A stretch of DNA of 64,000 nucleotides from TMED27 sp050633165 (GTDB lineage Bacteria; Pseudomonadota; Alphaproteobacteria; Micavibrionales; Micavibrionaceae). The number at the start of each line of letters is the position of its first letter. Within the stretch, counting starts at the first letter, position 1. The DNA lies in assembly GCA_050633165.1 (NCBI GenBank), contig JBOEFZ010000002.1, forward strand, positions 1 to 64,000, given 5' to 3'. Below are positions 1-9,103 of the stretch, piece after piece. The position numbers and the translations under genes were made by a program. The notes beneath the pieces were generated by a model. That model was given only the letters and a program-made list of their open reading frames with translations. It had not been told where the DNA came from and ran no database searches.

Positions 1-1532
1 TCAAAATCGGTAATATCCGCACCAAAATTCAACGTTACAACATCACTGCCAATCGCATGATCAATTGGGCCATTCAATGTGAACGCATAATCACCCGTAA
101 GCGCATCAATTGTCACAGTAAAGATATTCGTCGCACCACCATTGGTCGTACCTTCATACCCATCCGCCGTTTGCGTAATCGTAACAGCATCACCGCCCGA
201 TGTAAGCACGGTCACACCATTCACAGATGTCACACCATTGGGCGTAATTGAACCATCACCATCCGACCCGAAATCAGGGTTCAGATTACCGTTCACAACA
301 TCAACAATATTTTCTTCGGAAACCGCACCACTATCATCGGCAATAGTAGGCGCATCATCGACGACATTAATCTGGATCGTCGTAAAGGATTGATCACCAT
401 CATCATCGGTTGCCACAACATCGAAATTCAACGTCGCAATATCGTCCGGATTAGCCCCGTCGGCATGATCAAGCGGCAAGTATTGCGTAAATGTATACGC
501 CCCAGTAGACGGATTAATCACAAGATCAAAAACCGTATCCACGCCACCATTAATAGTCCCGACATAACCATTACCCGTGGCCGTTACCGTGATCGCATTA
601 CCATTGGAAGACAAAGCGCCACCCGTCAACGAACCAGACGCAGAGAATGTCCCTTCCGGTGTAATTGTGCCTGGGCCATCATTCCCGAAATCAGCAACAA
701 CCGTGCCGCTCACACTATGCGGACCAAGATTTGTCTCGTCCAAAGACAATGGATCAGGACTCAACACTTCCGGCTGATCATCAGGAATAGGAAGCTGGTT
801 TGTCTGCACCTGCGGCAAGCTAAACGAAAGCGCCGTCGGATCAATCGGACCAACATCCGCTAAAGGCACAACACCTTGGGCGTCAAAACTACTTTGGAAA
901 CCGAAACCACTATTACCCTGCGAACCAGCCGCACCCGTGACCTCACCCGCCGCTGGTTCAATCTGCGCAAGCTCTTCAGCCAAGACTTCTTCACCCGCCG
1001 CCGCTTCAATCGCATTAAGATCTTCCGCGCTCGGATCCTGCGCTTCATTCAAAACAAGCTCTTGCGCTTCTGCAACCGCTTCACGCACATCACCCTGCGG
1101 CTCTTCCAATTCAGAATCCGCCGGCACAGTATCAACAACGCCTTCAAAAGACACAAATTCAGAACCATCTAAAATCTGGCTAAACGCAACGGTCGCCGGC
1201 AAATCGCTCGTCGTTGCCTCACCAAAGTTACGCAATGTAATCGTGCTGCCATCTTCAAAGGAGAGAACAAGATCGCCGCCCTGCTGCGTAAAGTTTTGAA
1301 CATCACCTTCCTCGAAGGTAAAGAAATATTTCTGACCCGGCAAAACAAGAACATCCAATGCCTCACCCGCGCCTGGCTTACCAATCTCAATCGGAACAAA
1401 CCCTGCCTCTGCAAGCTCACCATTCGGCAACACACAAGGACCTAGACCGGACGCCGCATCTTGGGACGAAACAGTGCTCACTACATCCTCTACATTGGTT
1501 GCACCAGAAGTGTTTTGATTGGATTCTGCCAT
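1..1532 (-). CDS. Large T1SS-secreted repeat adhesin, N-terminal part (partial)
   Basis: The frame is open from an ATG at 1532 to the window edge, so only about the first 510 residues are seen. There is no Sec signal peptide, as expected for type I-secreted proteins. Residues about 55-110 form a compact beta-rich prefix (a motif like PGQKYFFTFEEGD, then DLVLSFEDGSTITL), followed by an acidic Glu/Ala-rich linker. From about residue 250 there are at least two repeats of roughly 130 residues with the pattern V.G....DFG.DG.G.ITP, a VTVTATGNGY-like strand and a Y.FT..LPLDHA ending. These match the T1SS-143/VCBS-like repeat class of giant adhesins. Role inferred: surface adhesion or biofilm. No secretion ABC transporter is visible in the window. 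The start is preceded by GGAGAG. Confidence 0.8.
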   Translation of the reverse strand, partial: MAESNQNTSGATNVEDVVSTVSSQDAASGLGPCVLPNGELAEAGFVPIEIGKPGAGEALDVLVLPGQKYFFTFEEGDVQNFTQQGGDLVLSFEDGSTITLRNFGEATTSDLPATVAFSQILDGSEFVSFEGVVDTVPADSELEEPQGDVREAVAEAQELVLNEAQDPSAEDLNAIEAAAGEEVLAEELAQIEPAAGEVTGAAGSQGNSGFGFQSSFDAQGVVPLADVGPIDPTALSFSLPQVQTNQLPIPDDQPEVLSPDPLSLDETNLGPHSVSGTVVADFGNDGPGTITPEGTFSASGSLTGGALSSNGNAITVTATGNGYVGTINGGVDTVFDLVINPSTGAYTFTQYLPLDHADGANPDDIATLNFDVVATDDDGDQSFTTIQINVVDDAPTIADDSGAVSEENIVDVVNGNLNPDFGSDGDGSITPNGVTSVNGVTVLTSGGDAVTITQTADGYEGTTNGGATNIFTVTIDALTGDYAFTLNGPIDHAIGSDVVTLNFGADITDF

Positions 1533-1887
1533 TATACTCTCTCCATTAATGACGTCCGATATTCAAGCACCGGACCGCATAGCTTTTTTAAGATATGCCA
1601 ATAGTTTTAACAAACCATTAAGCCATTGTCAATGATTATGTTAATAAAACGTTAACGTCTTAACGCTCTAAAAACCAACATACCTCTCGCATTAGGCCAC
1701 TCTTAAAGAACTTTCGACAAAATGGAAAGGAATATTTCATAAAACATTATAAAAATTAGAGATACTCATCCCCAAAAGTACCTCACCAACACACACTAAA
1801 GGATTAAATATTAACTTTACTTGAATAAACGAACACTCTAATATCGCTAAGTTTTATACCTACAACTATACATAATAGGCAAGCCAC
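1533..1887. promoter_or_regulatory. Divergent AT-rich intergenic region
   Basis: This 355-bp gap separates the leftward adhesin gene from the rightward cheY-like gene. It is clearly more AT-rich than its flanks and should hold both promoters. I see no convincing ORF, long inverted repeat or recognisable operator in it. Confidence 0.4.
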
Positions 1888-2403
1888 ATGGGCTTTAACT
1901 TTAAAGAACTGAGCATACTGATCGTCGAAGACACAGAACCCATGCGCAAATTAGTGCGAGCAGTACTCAGCACACTGGGCATCGGTAAAATCTACACCGC
2001 CCCCAATGGTGAGATCGGCTATCAACGTTTTTGCGAAACAAAACCGGATATTGTGATTACCGATTGGCATATGCAACCAACGAACGGCATAGAACTCGCA
2101 CAAAAAATCCGCAAAGATATTCACTCCCCCCGCAAACAAACCCCCGTCATTATGATGACAGGCTACAGCGCCCTTCCCCGCATTGCCCATGCCCGCGATG
2201 CCGGCGTCACAGAGTTCATGGTAAAGCCCTTCTCCGCCAATGATCTGGCGCGGCGCATTGCCTATGCGATCAATAAACCCCGCGATTTCATCGAAACAAG
2301 CGATTATTTCGGCCCCGACCGCCGCCGTCGGGCACTCCCGAACTACACCGGCGCAGAGAAAAGACAACAAGAAACTGACGGCACCTTCACAGTCGGCGGG
2401 TAG
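1888..2403 (+). CDS. CheY-like single-domain response regulator
   Basis: A 171-residue receiver protein. The acidic pair E14/D15 (ILIVEDTEP), the phosphoacceptor D59 (PDIVITDWHM), T91 (MMTGYS) and K113 (VKPF) are all present, so phosphorylation should work. After the receiver there is a basic tail containing DYFGPDRRRR around residues 139-148, a motif I associate with small alphaproteobacterial receivers. There is no DNA-binding output domain, so it probably acts through protein contacts. The next gene, 85 bp downstream on the same strand, encodes an HPt-like protein and is the obvious partner. The input kinase is not in the window. Confidence 0.85.
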   Translation: MGFNFKELSILIVEDTEPMRKLVRAVLSTLGIGKIYTAPNGEIGYQRFCETKPDIVITDWHMQPTNGIELAQKIRKDIHSPRKQTPVIMMTGYSALPRIAHARDAGVTEFMVKPFSANDLARRIAYAINKPRDFIETSDYFGPDRRRRALPNYTGAEKRQQETDGTFTVGG

Positions 2404-2488
2404 CTATACATAAGAACAGTATAATTAAACATAAAAATATGCGAGAATAAGCAGATCAGTAACCACTAAATTTTGAGTAAATAAAAAA

Positions 2489-2980
2489 ATGCGTACACAA
2501 CCAGCCTTAAAACCCAAAAAATACATTGCTGATAAATCCTTACAATTACGAATCGGCACTGGCCCTCTTAATGAGGAAACCATCAAGAAATGCCAAGACG
2601 TCATGGATAACAACGAGCTAGACTTCACCGAAGACGCGCTAGGCTTCTTAAACGATGTCAAAACCGCCATTGAAACCCTCAAACAACAAGGCAGCGACAA
2701 AAAGACCGCCATCGCCAACATGACCGCCGCCATCATGCAACTAAAAGCCAACGGCGCTCTTTTCGGCTACCCGCTCCTCGGCGACATGGCCAACATCACC
2801 CTCAGCTTTTTAGAGTCCATCCAAGAGATCGACAACGACGCCATCGAAATCACCCAAGCCAACTACAAAACCCTCCACGCCATCATCATCAAAAAACTAA
2901 AAGGTGACGGCGGTGATTTCGGCCGCACCATGAAAGAAGAACTCCAAAAAGCCTGCAACCGCTACTTCACAAAGCATTAA
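2489..2980 (+). CDS. HPt-like helical protein lacking the phosphorylatable His
   Basis: A 163-residue, largely helical protein downstream of the CheY-like gene. Residues about 80-104 (AAIMQLKANGALFGYPLL) align by eye with the HPt signature AAHxLKGxxxxxGxxxL, but the histidine position is M83 and the following Gly is Ala. If the alignment is right, this is a degenerate HPt fold that could bind the receiver without transferring phosphate. The family call rests on this pattern and on gene context only. A bidirectional terminator follows at 2990-3017. Confidence 0.5.
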   Translation: MRTQPALKPKKYIADKSLQLRIGTGPLNEETIKKCQDVMDNNELDFTEDALGFLNDVKTAIETLKQQGSDKKTAIANMTAAIMQLKANGALFGYPLLGDMANITLSFLESIQEIDNDAIEITQANYKTLHAIIIKKLKGDGGDFGRTMKEELQKACNRYFTKH

Positions 2981-2989
2981 GCCACGAAA

Positions 2990-3017
2990 AAAGGCCGCTC
3001 CCAACGAAACGGCCTTT
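2990..3017. terminator. Bidirectional rho-independent terminator
   Basis: An 8-bp perfect stem, AAAGGCCG / CGGCCTTT, lies between two convergent genes. It is followed by TTTCT on the plus strand and by a run of six T on the minus strand, so it should serve both the HPt-like gene and the secreted protein gene. Confidence 0.8.
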
Positions 3018-3038
3018 CTAATCATTGTCTACCCAAAT

Positions 3039-3623
3039 TTATTCAGGCGTAAATTCTAAACCTGTGATACCGCGAGCAGGCAACTCTCCGGTTTCACAAA
3101 ATTTATCCATAGCCTCGGAAACCTTAACTTCATCAAGCTTAACACGCCCCACAGATTCAAGCCTTGTGATAGTCTTACCAGTTTCAGGATCTTTCTCGGC
3201 AAAATTAATCTGATCGCGACGCGGCAAAGCCTGCATAATCGCTGCAAATTGTTCAGTTCTACACAACGCCGTCTCAATATGCATCTCAACACCTGTTTCC
3301 GCAGATAAATCAGCGTGCGTTGGCACAACACCATCTTTACAAAATGCATTCATAGCATCAATTGCAAAATCTGCGTCCATAACTTGCTGAGAACGGAAAA
3401 TCGGCGTTTCTCCTTTTGCAAGACCTTCAGCATTCGCATAAAGAGCAAATTCATCACGACCTCTCCCTGCTCTATCAACAAAAACCGCAGCCTTTGTTCT
3501 ATCACTATTAATACATCTTTCGGTACCCGCTTGTGCATCTGAAGCACTTAAGCCAATCGCCGCAACAGCAGCCAAACCGGTTGAAGCAATCCCTGAAAAT
3601 AAAGTATTTAATCCGTTACGCAT
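3039..3623 (-). CDS. Secreted hypothetical protein with two repeated halves
   Basis: A 194-residue protein with a Sec signal peptide (hydrophobic stretch LAAVAAIGLSA, cleavage likely after AQA near residue 32), so it is periplasmic or extracellular. The mature part has four cysteines, including one in AFCKDG and one in KFCETG. The two segments around these (AIDAMNAFCKDGVVP and VSEAMDKFCETGELP) look like an internal duplication. I do not recognise the family. It has its own terminator at 2990-3017 and is separated from serA by another terminator, so it is probably monocistronic. Confidence 0.65.
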   Translation of the reverse strand: MRNGLNTLFSGIASTGLAAVAAIGLSASDAQAGTERCINSDRTKAAVFVDRAGRGRDEFALYANAEGLAKGETPIFRSQQVMDADFAIDAMNAFCKDGVVPTHADLSAETGVEMHIETALCRTEQFAAIMQALPRRDQINFAEKDPETGKTITRLESVGRVKLDEVKVSEAMDKFCETGELPARGITGLEFTPE

Positions 3624-3690
3624 AATTTAATTCCTTTTACGATTTTTACACAAACGGTAATAACCACACTAAAAAAATATGTCAATAAAA

Positions 3691-3716
3691 AAGGCCGCTC
3701 CCAAAGAAGCGGCCTT
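3691..3716 (-). terminator. serA rho-independent terminator
   Basis: A 9-bp stem, AAGGCCGCT / AGCGGCCTT, with an eight-base loop. On the minus strand it is followed by a T-run, 27 bp after the serA stop codon. It shares most of its stem with the terminator at 2990-3017. Confidence 0.8.
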
Positions 3717-3742
3717 CTTCTTAATAGCAATAAAACCCAACC

Positions 3743-5326
3743 CTAGAAATGCAGACGCATCGCGGATTGAATTTGGCTTTGGCCTTTGATCTTCTCGAAC
3801 AAATCATCACTAACGGGTGCATCAAGGGCAACGAGGCAAATCGCGCCGCTCGCTTCATCCTGGCGACCAAGACGGAAATCGGCAACGTTAAGCCCTTCCT
3901 CGCCAAGCAAATTCCCAAGCTCACCAATCATACCCGGCTTATCATCATTGCGGATAAAGATCATGTTCGGCTTAAGCGCAACTTCGATCGGCACACCTTC
4001 GATATTCACGATACGTGGCTCTTGCCCCGTGAACAATGTTCCGGTGACATTCCGCACGCGCTCGCTCGTTGTCACAATCACATTAATCATGCTGCGCCAG
4101 TTTTTGGAATCATCATTATAGCTCTGCTTGATCTCAATCCCGCGACTTTCGGCGATTTGCTTCGCATTCACCATATTCACACTCTCGATTTGCGAACCAA
4201 GTAAGGTCGCAAGCAAGGTCGATGTAATCGGATCGGTATTCGCATCCGTAATCGTCCCTGCATATTCGATCTCGATCTTCTCGATCACATGCTCGGTAAT
4301 CTGCCCCGCAAAACTGCCAAGCTGCTCGGCAAGCTTAAGATAAGGCTTCAACTTCGGCGCATCTTCCGCAGAGATAGACGGCATATTGAGCGCATTCGTC
4401 ACGCCGCCATTCACAAGATACTCACTCATCTGCTCGGCAACCTGAAGCGCGACATTCACCTGCGCCTCGCTCGTCGCCGCGCCAAGATGCGGTGTACACA
4501 CAACATTCTCATGCCCAAACAAGATATTCTCTTTGGCTGGCTCAACCTCGAACACATCCAATGCCGCGCCCGCAACCTTACCGCTATCCAGCGCAACCTT
4601 AAGATCAGCCTCGTTAATAATACCGCCACGCGCACAGTTAATAATGCGCACACCGTCTTTCATCTTGGCAATCGTCTCTTTGCGGATGAGGTTCGCGGTA
4701 TGCTCATTCTTCGGCACGTGAATGGTGATGAAGTCGGCGCGTTCAAACAATTCATCAAGCTCAACCTTCTGCACGCCCAAATCGGCGGCACGTTCCTCGG
4801 TCAAGAACGGGTCAAAGGCAATAACATTCATGGACAAACCAACACCACGGCTCGCCGCAATCCCGCCAATATTCCCGCATCCAATCACGCCGAGCACTTT
4901 ATTATAAAGCTCGACACCCATAAATTTCTTCTTCTCCCACTTACCCGCATGGGTCGATTCATTCGCCTGCGGAATTTGCCGCGCAAGGGCAAACATCATC
5001 GCAATCGCATGCTCCGCCGTAGTAATGGAATTCCCAAACGGCGTGTTCATCACAACAACACCATTCTCCGTCGCCTTGGCAACATCAACATTATCCACGC
5101 CAATTCCCGCGCGCCCAACAACCTTAAGCTTGCTGGCGGCTTCGAGAACCTCCGGCGTTACGGTTGTAGCAGAGCGGATCGCAAGACCGTCATATTGAGG
5201 GATAATTTCAAGCAATTCTTCCGCCGATGTTCCCGGCTTAAAATCAACTTCACAGCCGTTCTTTTCAAAAATTTCAACGGCCAAAGGGTCCAGCTTATCA
5301 CTGATCAGTATCTTAGGTTTAGACAT
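3743..5326 (-). CDS. serA: D-3-phosphoglycerate dehydrogenase
   Basis: First committed step of serine synthesis: 3-phosphoglycerate plus NAD+ gives 3-phosphohydroxypyruvate. The 527-residue length fits the long form with an extra allosteric domain. Order: substrate domain, NAD-binding Rossmann domain (VIGCGNIGG), the catalytic Arg in NCARGG, the Glu in DVFEVEP and the His in TPHLGA, then an allosteric substrate-binding domain from about residue 315, and a C-terminal ACT domain (about 455-527, FIRNDDKPGMIGELGNLLG) that usually senses serine. serC and serB lie 5-7 kb away in the same window. The start ATG has an AGGAGT-type ribosome site. Confidence 0.97.
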   Translation of the reverse strand: MSKPKILISDKLDPLAVEIFEKNGCEVDFKPGTSAEELLEIIPQYDGLAIRSATTVTPEVLEAASKLKVVGRAGIGVDNVDVAKATENGVVVMNTPFGNSITTAEHAIAMMFALARQIPQANESTHAGKWEKKKFMGVELYNKVLGVIGCGNIGGIAASRGVGLSMNVIAFDPFLTEERAADLGVQKVELDELFERADFITIHVPKNEHTANLIRKETIAKMKDGVRIINCARGGIINEADLKVALDSGKVAGAALDVFEVEPAKENILFGHENVVCTPHLGAATSEAQVNVALQVAEQMSEYLVNGGVTNALNMPSISAEDAPKLKPYLKLAEQLGSFAGQITEHVIEKIEIEYAGTITDANTDPITSTLLATLLGSQIESVNMVNAKQIAESRGIEIKQSYNDDSKNWRSMINVIVTTSERVRNVTGTLFTGQEPRIVNIEGVPIEVALKPNMIFIRNDDKPGMIGELGNLLGEEGLNVADFRLGRQDEASGAICLVALDAPVSDDLFEKIKGQSQIQSAMRLHF

Positions 5327-5406
5327 ATATATACTCCTGATTTTGTCTTGTTCAAGAAAACAGGCTTGTAGAAGTAAACCCGCTATGGATATAAGTAAAG
5401 GGAATT

Positions 5407-5952
5407 ATGAGCAACGAAGCACCCCCACCCGAATTATCCGACAAGCAACGCTGGCAAGCCCTCCTGCGTGGGCAAATCATCAGTGCCACAACGGTTAAAT
5501 TCTCCCGCGGCGTCCAACTCGCCGATCAAAAGGCGCAAGCCCTCATCCTGCTCAACTCCATCCTCGTCCCGCTCGCGCTGAACTGGATTGAAAAACCGGA
5601 ATTTCACTACCCCGCCATCATCTCGATCATCACCGCAATGTGCAGCATCCTCGCCGCCATCATCTGCATCTACCCCAAACGCAAAAAAGGCCGCCGCGAA
5701 AAAAACACCTTCAACTATTTGCACTTCAACGATATCGGCCACATGAAGCGCGATGAATTTATGAGTGAATTCATGCCAATCTTTAACGATGCCGGAAAGC
5801 TTGCCGAAACCGCCATCAAAGACCTCCACGATACCGCCAAAAATGCCATGATCCCGAAATTTTTCTGGCTCAAACTCGCCTATGCAACCTTCTTCATCGG
5901 CAACCTGATCGCCGTAATCTGGAGCGTATCAACCATCATCGGATCGGCCTAA
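5407..5952 (+). CDS. Pycsar-effector-like (PycTM/DUF5706-type) membrane protein
   Basis: A 181-residue protein with an N-terminal amphipathic part, a signature ADQKAQALILLN at about residues 38-49, a first transmembrane hairpin (about 45-60 and 70-92), a basic loop KRKKGRREKN, a soluble helical stretch (FNYLHFNDIGHMKRDEF), and a final hydrophobic helix (about 157-178). The ADxKAxxLLxxN motif and the N-x-Y-x-F segment before a soluble helix resemble the transmembrane effector of Pycsar anti-phage systems. No nucleotide cyclase is adjacent: the neighbours are serA (divergent) and a flavoprotein whose ATG follows after 2 bp. The family call is by eye and the defence role is an inference. Confidence 0.5.
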   Translation: MSNEAPPPELSDKQRWQALLRGQIISATTVKFSRGVQLADQKAQALILLNSILVPLALNWIEKPEFHYPAIISIITAMCSILAAIICIYPKRKKGRREKNTFNYLHFNDIGHMKRDEFMSEFMPIFNDAGKLAETAIKDLHDTAKNAMIPKFFWLKLAYATFFIGNLIAVIWSVSTIIGSA

Positions 5953-5954
5953 GC

Positions 5955-7130
5955 ATGCCAAAACCCTACGACGTTATTGTAATCGGCGCAGGCGCAGCAG
6001 GCCTAATGTGCGCCCTCACCGCTGGGCAGCGCGGGCGTAAAGTCTGGCTCATCGATCACGCCGCCAAAATCGGCGAAAAAATCCGTATCTCCGGCGGCGG
6101 GCGCTGCAACTTCACCAATATTGATGCAAAACCTACGGCCTACCTCTCCCAAAACCCGCATTTTTGCAAATCCGCACTGGCGCAATATACCCAAGATGAT
6201 TTCATCCAAATGGTCAAACGCCACAACATCCCCTTTCACGAAAAAAAGCTAGGGCAGCTTTTTTGCGACAAAAACGCCCAAAACATCATCGATATGCTGA
6301 TCAAAGAATGTGAGGACGCAGGCGTGCAGCTCGACACCGAAACGACAGTCCAAAGCGTGGAGCACAACGATTCCAGCTACACCATCAAAACCAATCGCGG
6401 CAGCGCCACTTGCGCCTCCCTCGTCATCGCCACCGGCGGCCTCTCCATCCCCAAAATCGGCGCGACCAAATTCGGCTATGACATCGCACGGCAATTCGGC
6501 CTGCCCCTCATCGAAACCCGCGCCGGCCTCGTCCCGCTACGCTTCCAATCCACCCTCCTCGAATTTTGCAGCGCGCTAAGCGGCCTATCACTCGACGCCA
6601 CCGTCTCTTGCAACGGCACGGAATTCACCGAAAGCCTCCTCTTCACCCATCGCGGCCTCAGCGGCCCTGCAATCTTGCAAATCTCATCCTATTGGCGCGA
6701 AGGGCAAGCCATCACCATCAACCTCGCCCCCAATATCGATATCGCGGAATTTTTACGCACAAAGCGAGATACCAAACAAGACATCCAAACCGTACTTGCC
6801 GAACACATCCCCAAACGCCTCGCCGCCCAAATCTGCGAAACCCAAAACATCACCGGACGGATAGCCGAGCTTTCCAACACCAAAATCGAAACCCTTAGCA
6901 ACGCCATCAACGCTTGGCAAATCAAACCCGCCGGCCACGAAGGATACCGCAAAGCCGAGGTCACATTAGGCGGCATCGACACCAACGCCCTCTCCTCCAA
7001 AACCATGGAATGCAAAACGCAAAGCCGCCTCTTCTTCATCGGCGAGGTCGTCGACGTCACCGGCTGGCTCGGCGGGTATAATTTCCAATGGGCATGGTCA
7101 TCGGGATATGTCGCGGGCATGAATGCCTGA
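5955..7130 (+). CDS. BaiN/HI0933-family NAD(P)/FAD-dependent oxidoreductase
   Basis: A 391-residue flavoprotein. The N-terminal dinucleotide-binding motif is VIGAGAAGLMCA (about residues 9-20), followed by the family signature SGGGRCNFTN near residue 47. A second conserved block, TGGLSIPKIGATKFGY, is near 157, and a C-terminal GGYNFQWAWSSGY block near 374 closes the FAD site. This is typical of the YhiN/HI0933 group. Substrates for most members are unknown. It follows the Pycsar-like gene by 2 bp and is probably co-transcribed with it. Confidence 0.88.
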   Translation: MPKPYDVIVIGAGAAGLMCALTAGQRGRKVWLIDHAAKIGEKIRISGGGRCNFTNIDAKPTAYLSQNPHFCKSALAQYTQDDFIQMVKRHNIPFHEKKLGQLFCDKNAQNIIDMLIKECEDAGVQLDTETTVQSVEHNDSSYTIKTNRGSATCASLVIATGGLSIPKIGATKFGYDIARQFGLPLIETRAGLVPLRFQSTLLEFCSALSGLSLDATVSCNGTEFTESLLFTHRGLSGPAILQISSYWREGQAITINLAPNIDIAEFLRTKRDTKQDIQTVLAEHIPKRLAAQICETQNITGRIAELSNTKIETLSNAINAWQIKPAGHEGYRKAEVTLGGIDTNALSSKTMECKTQSRLFFIGEVVDVTGWLGGYNFQWAWSSGYVAGMNA

Positions 7131-7213
7131 TTATTACCTTTACAGAACACCGCAAACCTGTCATTGATGCGCTCCCTTAACAAAGCCGCCCCTAAATAAT
7201 AAGAAGAAAAACC

Positions 7214-8746
7214 ATGACGACTTTCCAAGATTTCGGCCTCTCCGCCGCACTAAACACCTCCTTGTCCAAAATGAAATACAAGGAACCCACCCCGATCCAA
7301 GAGCAAGCCATCCCACTCGCCCTCACCGGACGCGATATCCTTGGCTCGGCGCAAACCGGAACGGGCAAAACCGCCGCCTTCTCCATCCCGCTGGTCGAAC
7401 ATCTCATCAATGCGGAGGAATTCAACTGCGCCCTCATCCTCACCCCGACGCGCGAACTGGCGAAACAAGTCCTCGATGTCGTGCACGACCTCCTCGGCCC
7501 AAAAAGCGGCATCAACACCGCCTTCATCATCGGCGGCGACCCCTATCGTAAACAGCATCAGCAGCTCGATAAAAACCCGCGCATCATCGTCGGCACACCC
7601 GGACGCATCAACGACCACCTCGAAAAAGGCTCGATCGACCTCAGCCGCACCGATTTCCTCGTACTCGATGAAACCGACCGCATGCTCGATATGGGTTTCG
7701 GCGTGCAGCTTGACCGCATCGTCAAACATTTGCCCGCCCAACGCCAAACCCTCATGTTCTCCGCGACAATGCCCGACGGCATCGCCAAACTTTCCGCCAA
7801 ATACCTCAATAACCCCGAGCGCGTATCGGTTGGTGAAACCAACACAATCGCCGTCAAAATCAAACAAGAAACCATTCATATCGAGCAAGCCGATAAATAC
7901 CAAGAACTCCTCGTCCAGCTCGAAACCCGCGAAGGCACAATCATCGTCTTCGTCAAAACAAAATACAACGCCGAGAAAATGGCCAAAAAGCTCCGCGAAG
8001 CCGGACACACGGCGGGCGCGCTGCACGGCGATCTCCGCCAAGCCAAACGCGATAAGGTCATGCGCCAATACCGCGACAAAACCTTCCGCATCCTTGTCGC
8101 CACCGACATCGCCGCGCGCGGATTGGACGTCCCGCATATCGCCCATGTCATCAATTACGACCTCCCCCAAGTCGCCGAAGATTACATCCATCGCATGGGC
8201 CGCACCGCCAGAGCAGGCGCAGAAGGCGCAGCCATAAGCTTCATCTCCTCCAGCGAATCCCGCAAATGGCACGCCATCGAAATGCTGCTCGACCCCGAAG
8301 CCGCGATGCATAAATATTCAGAGCCCGAACGCCGCAAAAAAACAGGCCGCAAAAAACCATATCGCGGCCGTCCGGTTAAAGATAGCAGCGACCAACCACG
8401 CGGCACAAAGCCAAAGCGCAAAGCGCCCAATAACAACACCGCCGCCGCGACAACCGACACAGCAAAACCAAAAAAGAACAAGAAAGAAAGATACGTCTCA
8501 AAAGCCGAAAGAGCCGAACGCGGCGAAACCGCAAACCAAGACGCCCCCAAAAAGAAACACAAAACCAAACGCGACAAAAAATTCGCCCCGAAATTCGCAG
8601 GCACAGGCGACTCAATCGAAAGCCAATTTGTCAAAGACAGAAAACCAAAGAAAAAGAAGATAAATAAAAATAAAGGCAAACCAACAACCGGCGGCGCCTC
8701 TATCAAACCCGCAAAACGCAAAAAACCCAAAAAGAACGCAAAATAA
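7214..8746 (+). CDS. rhlE: DEAD-box RNA helicase, RhlE-like, with DETD motif II
   Basis: ATP-dependent RNA helicase acting in ribosome assembly or RNA turnover. Motifs in order: Q motif (PTPIQEQAIP), motif I AQTGTGKT (about residues 46-53), Ia PTRELA, motif II DETD instead of DEAD (about 152-155), motif III SAT, the helicase C domain, and motif VI HRMGRTARAG (about 327-336). The core ends near residue 370. The last 140 residues are a Lys/Arg-rich low-complexity tail, usual for RhlE-like proteins and likely for RNA contact. The tail has many K/KK clusters encoded by A-rich sequence. The specific family member is less certain than the helicase class. Confidence 0.93.
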   Translation: MTTFQDFGLSAALNTSLSKMKYKEPTPIQEQAIPLALTGRDILGSAQTGTGKTAAFSIPLVEHLINAEEFNCALILTPTRELAKQVLDVVHDLLGPKSGINTAFIIGGDPYRKQHQQLDKNPRIIVGTPGRINDHLEKGSIDLSRTDFLVLDETDRMLDMGFGVQLDRIVKHLPAQRQTLMFSATMPDGIAKLSAKYLNNPERVSVGETNTIAVKIKQETIHIEQADKYQELLVQLETREGTIIVFVKTKYNAEKMAKKLREAGHTAGALHGDLRQAKRDKVMRQYRDKTFRILVATDIAARGLDVPHIAHVINYDLPQVAEDYIHRMGRTARAGAEGAAISFISSSESRKWHAIEMLLDPEAAMHKYSEPERRKKTGRKKPYRGRPVKDSSDQPRGTKPKRKAPNNNTAAATTDTAKPKKNKKERYVSKAERAERGETANQDAPKKKHKTKRDKKFAPKFAGTGDSIESQFVKDRKPKKKKINKNKGKPTTGGASIKPAKRKKPKKNAK

Positions 8747-8753
8747 TCAACCA

Positions 8754-9065
8754 TCACTTCGTTCCCCCCTGAGACGGGGGAGGGGAAGCAAAGGCATTGA
8801 TTTTATTAAATATTTTATCAGTTCGTTCCAAAAGCAAATCTGTTTGGCACAAATCCTTATAGGCCTTGATAAAATCCTGATTTGCGCACAACAACGCTTC
8901 AATAGACTTCGCATTAACCCCGTAAAGCCCATGCTTAAGGGCATTTTGCGAAGACACCGCCTTCCCCGCTTGGCTCTTAGGCCCCGTCGATTTCTCCCAA
9001 GGCCGATGCCGCCGGATCGCCTCCGCCTGCTTTCTCCGTCTCTCTTCGCTCCATCCTTTTGACAT
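8754..9065 (-). CDS. Small conserved hypothetical protein (basic N-terminus)
   Basis: A 103-residue protein with a very basic start (SEERRRKQAEAIRRHRPWE), then STGPKSQAGKAVSSQNALKHG at about residues 30-50, a pattern I recall from short alphaproteobacterial proteins near mobile or phage genes. It has no membrane segment, signal peptide or cysteine pair. Tail-to-tail with the helicase gene (8-bp gap). No function can be assigned. Confidence 0.6.
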   Translation of the reverse strand: MSKGWSEERRRKQAEAIRRHRPWEKSTGPKSQAGKAVSSQNALKHGLYGVNAKSIEALLCANQDFIKAYKDLCQTDLLLERTDKIFNKINAFASPPPSQGGTK

Positions 9066-9103
9066 GGAGATATTATAGGATTATTTTCTTATTTTGGCAA
9101 GGG

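Noticed and set aside
4289..5371. Plus-strand 360-residue ORF opposite serA
   Set aside because: It lies wholly antisense to a clear serA with intact motifs; the translation is basic and low-complexity with no domain.
7250..8311. Minus-strand 353-residue ORF opposite the RNA helicase
   Set aside because: Antisense shadow rich in Gly/Ala/Asp/Phe, with no domain and no ribosome site; the helicase frame is unambiguous.
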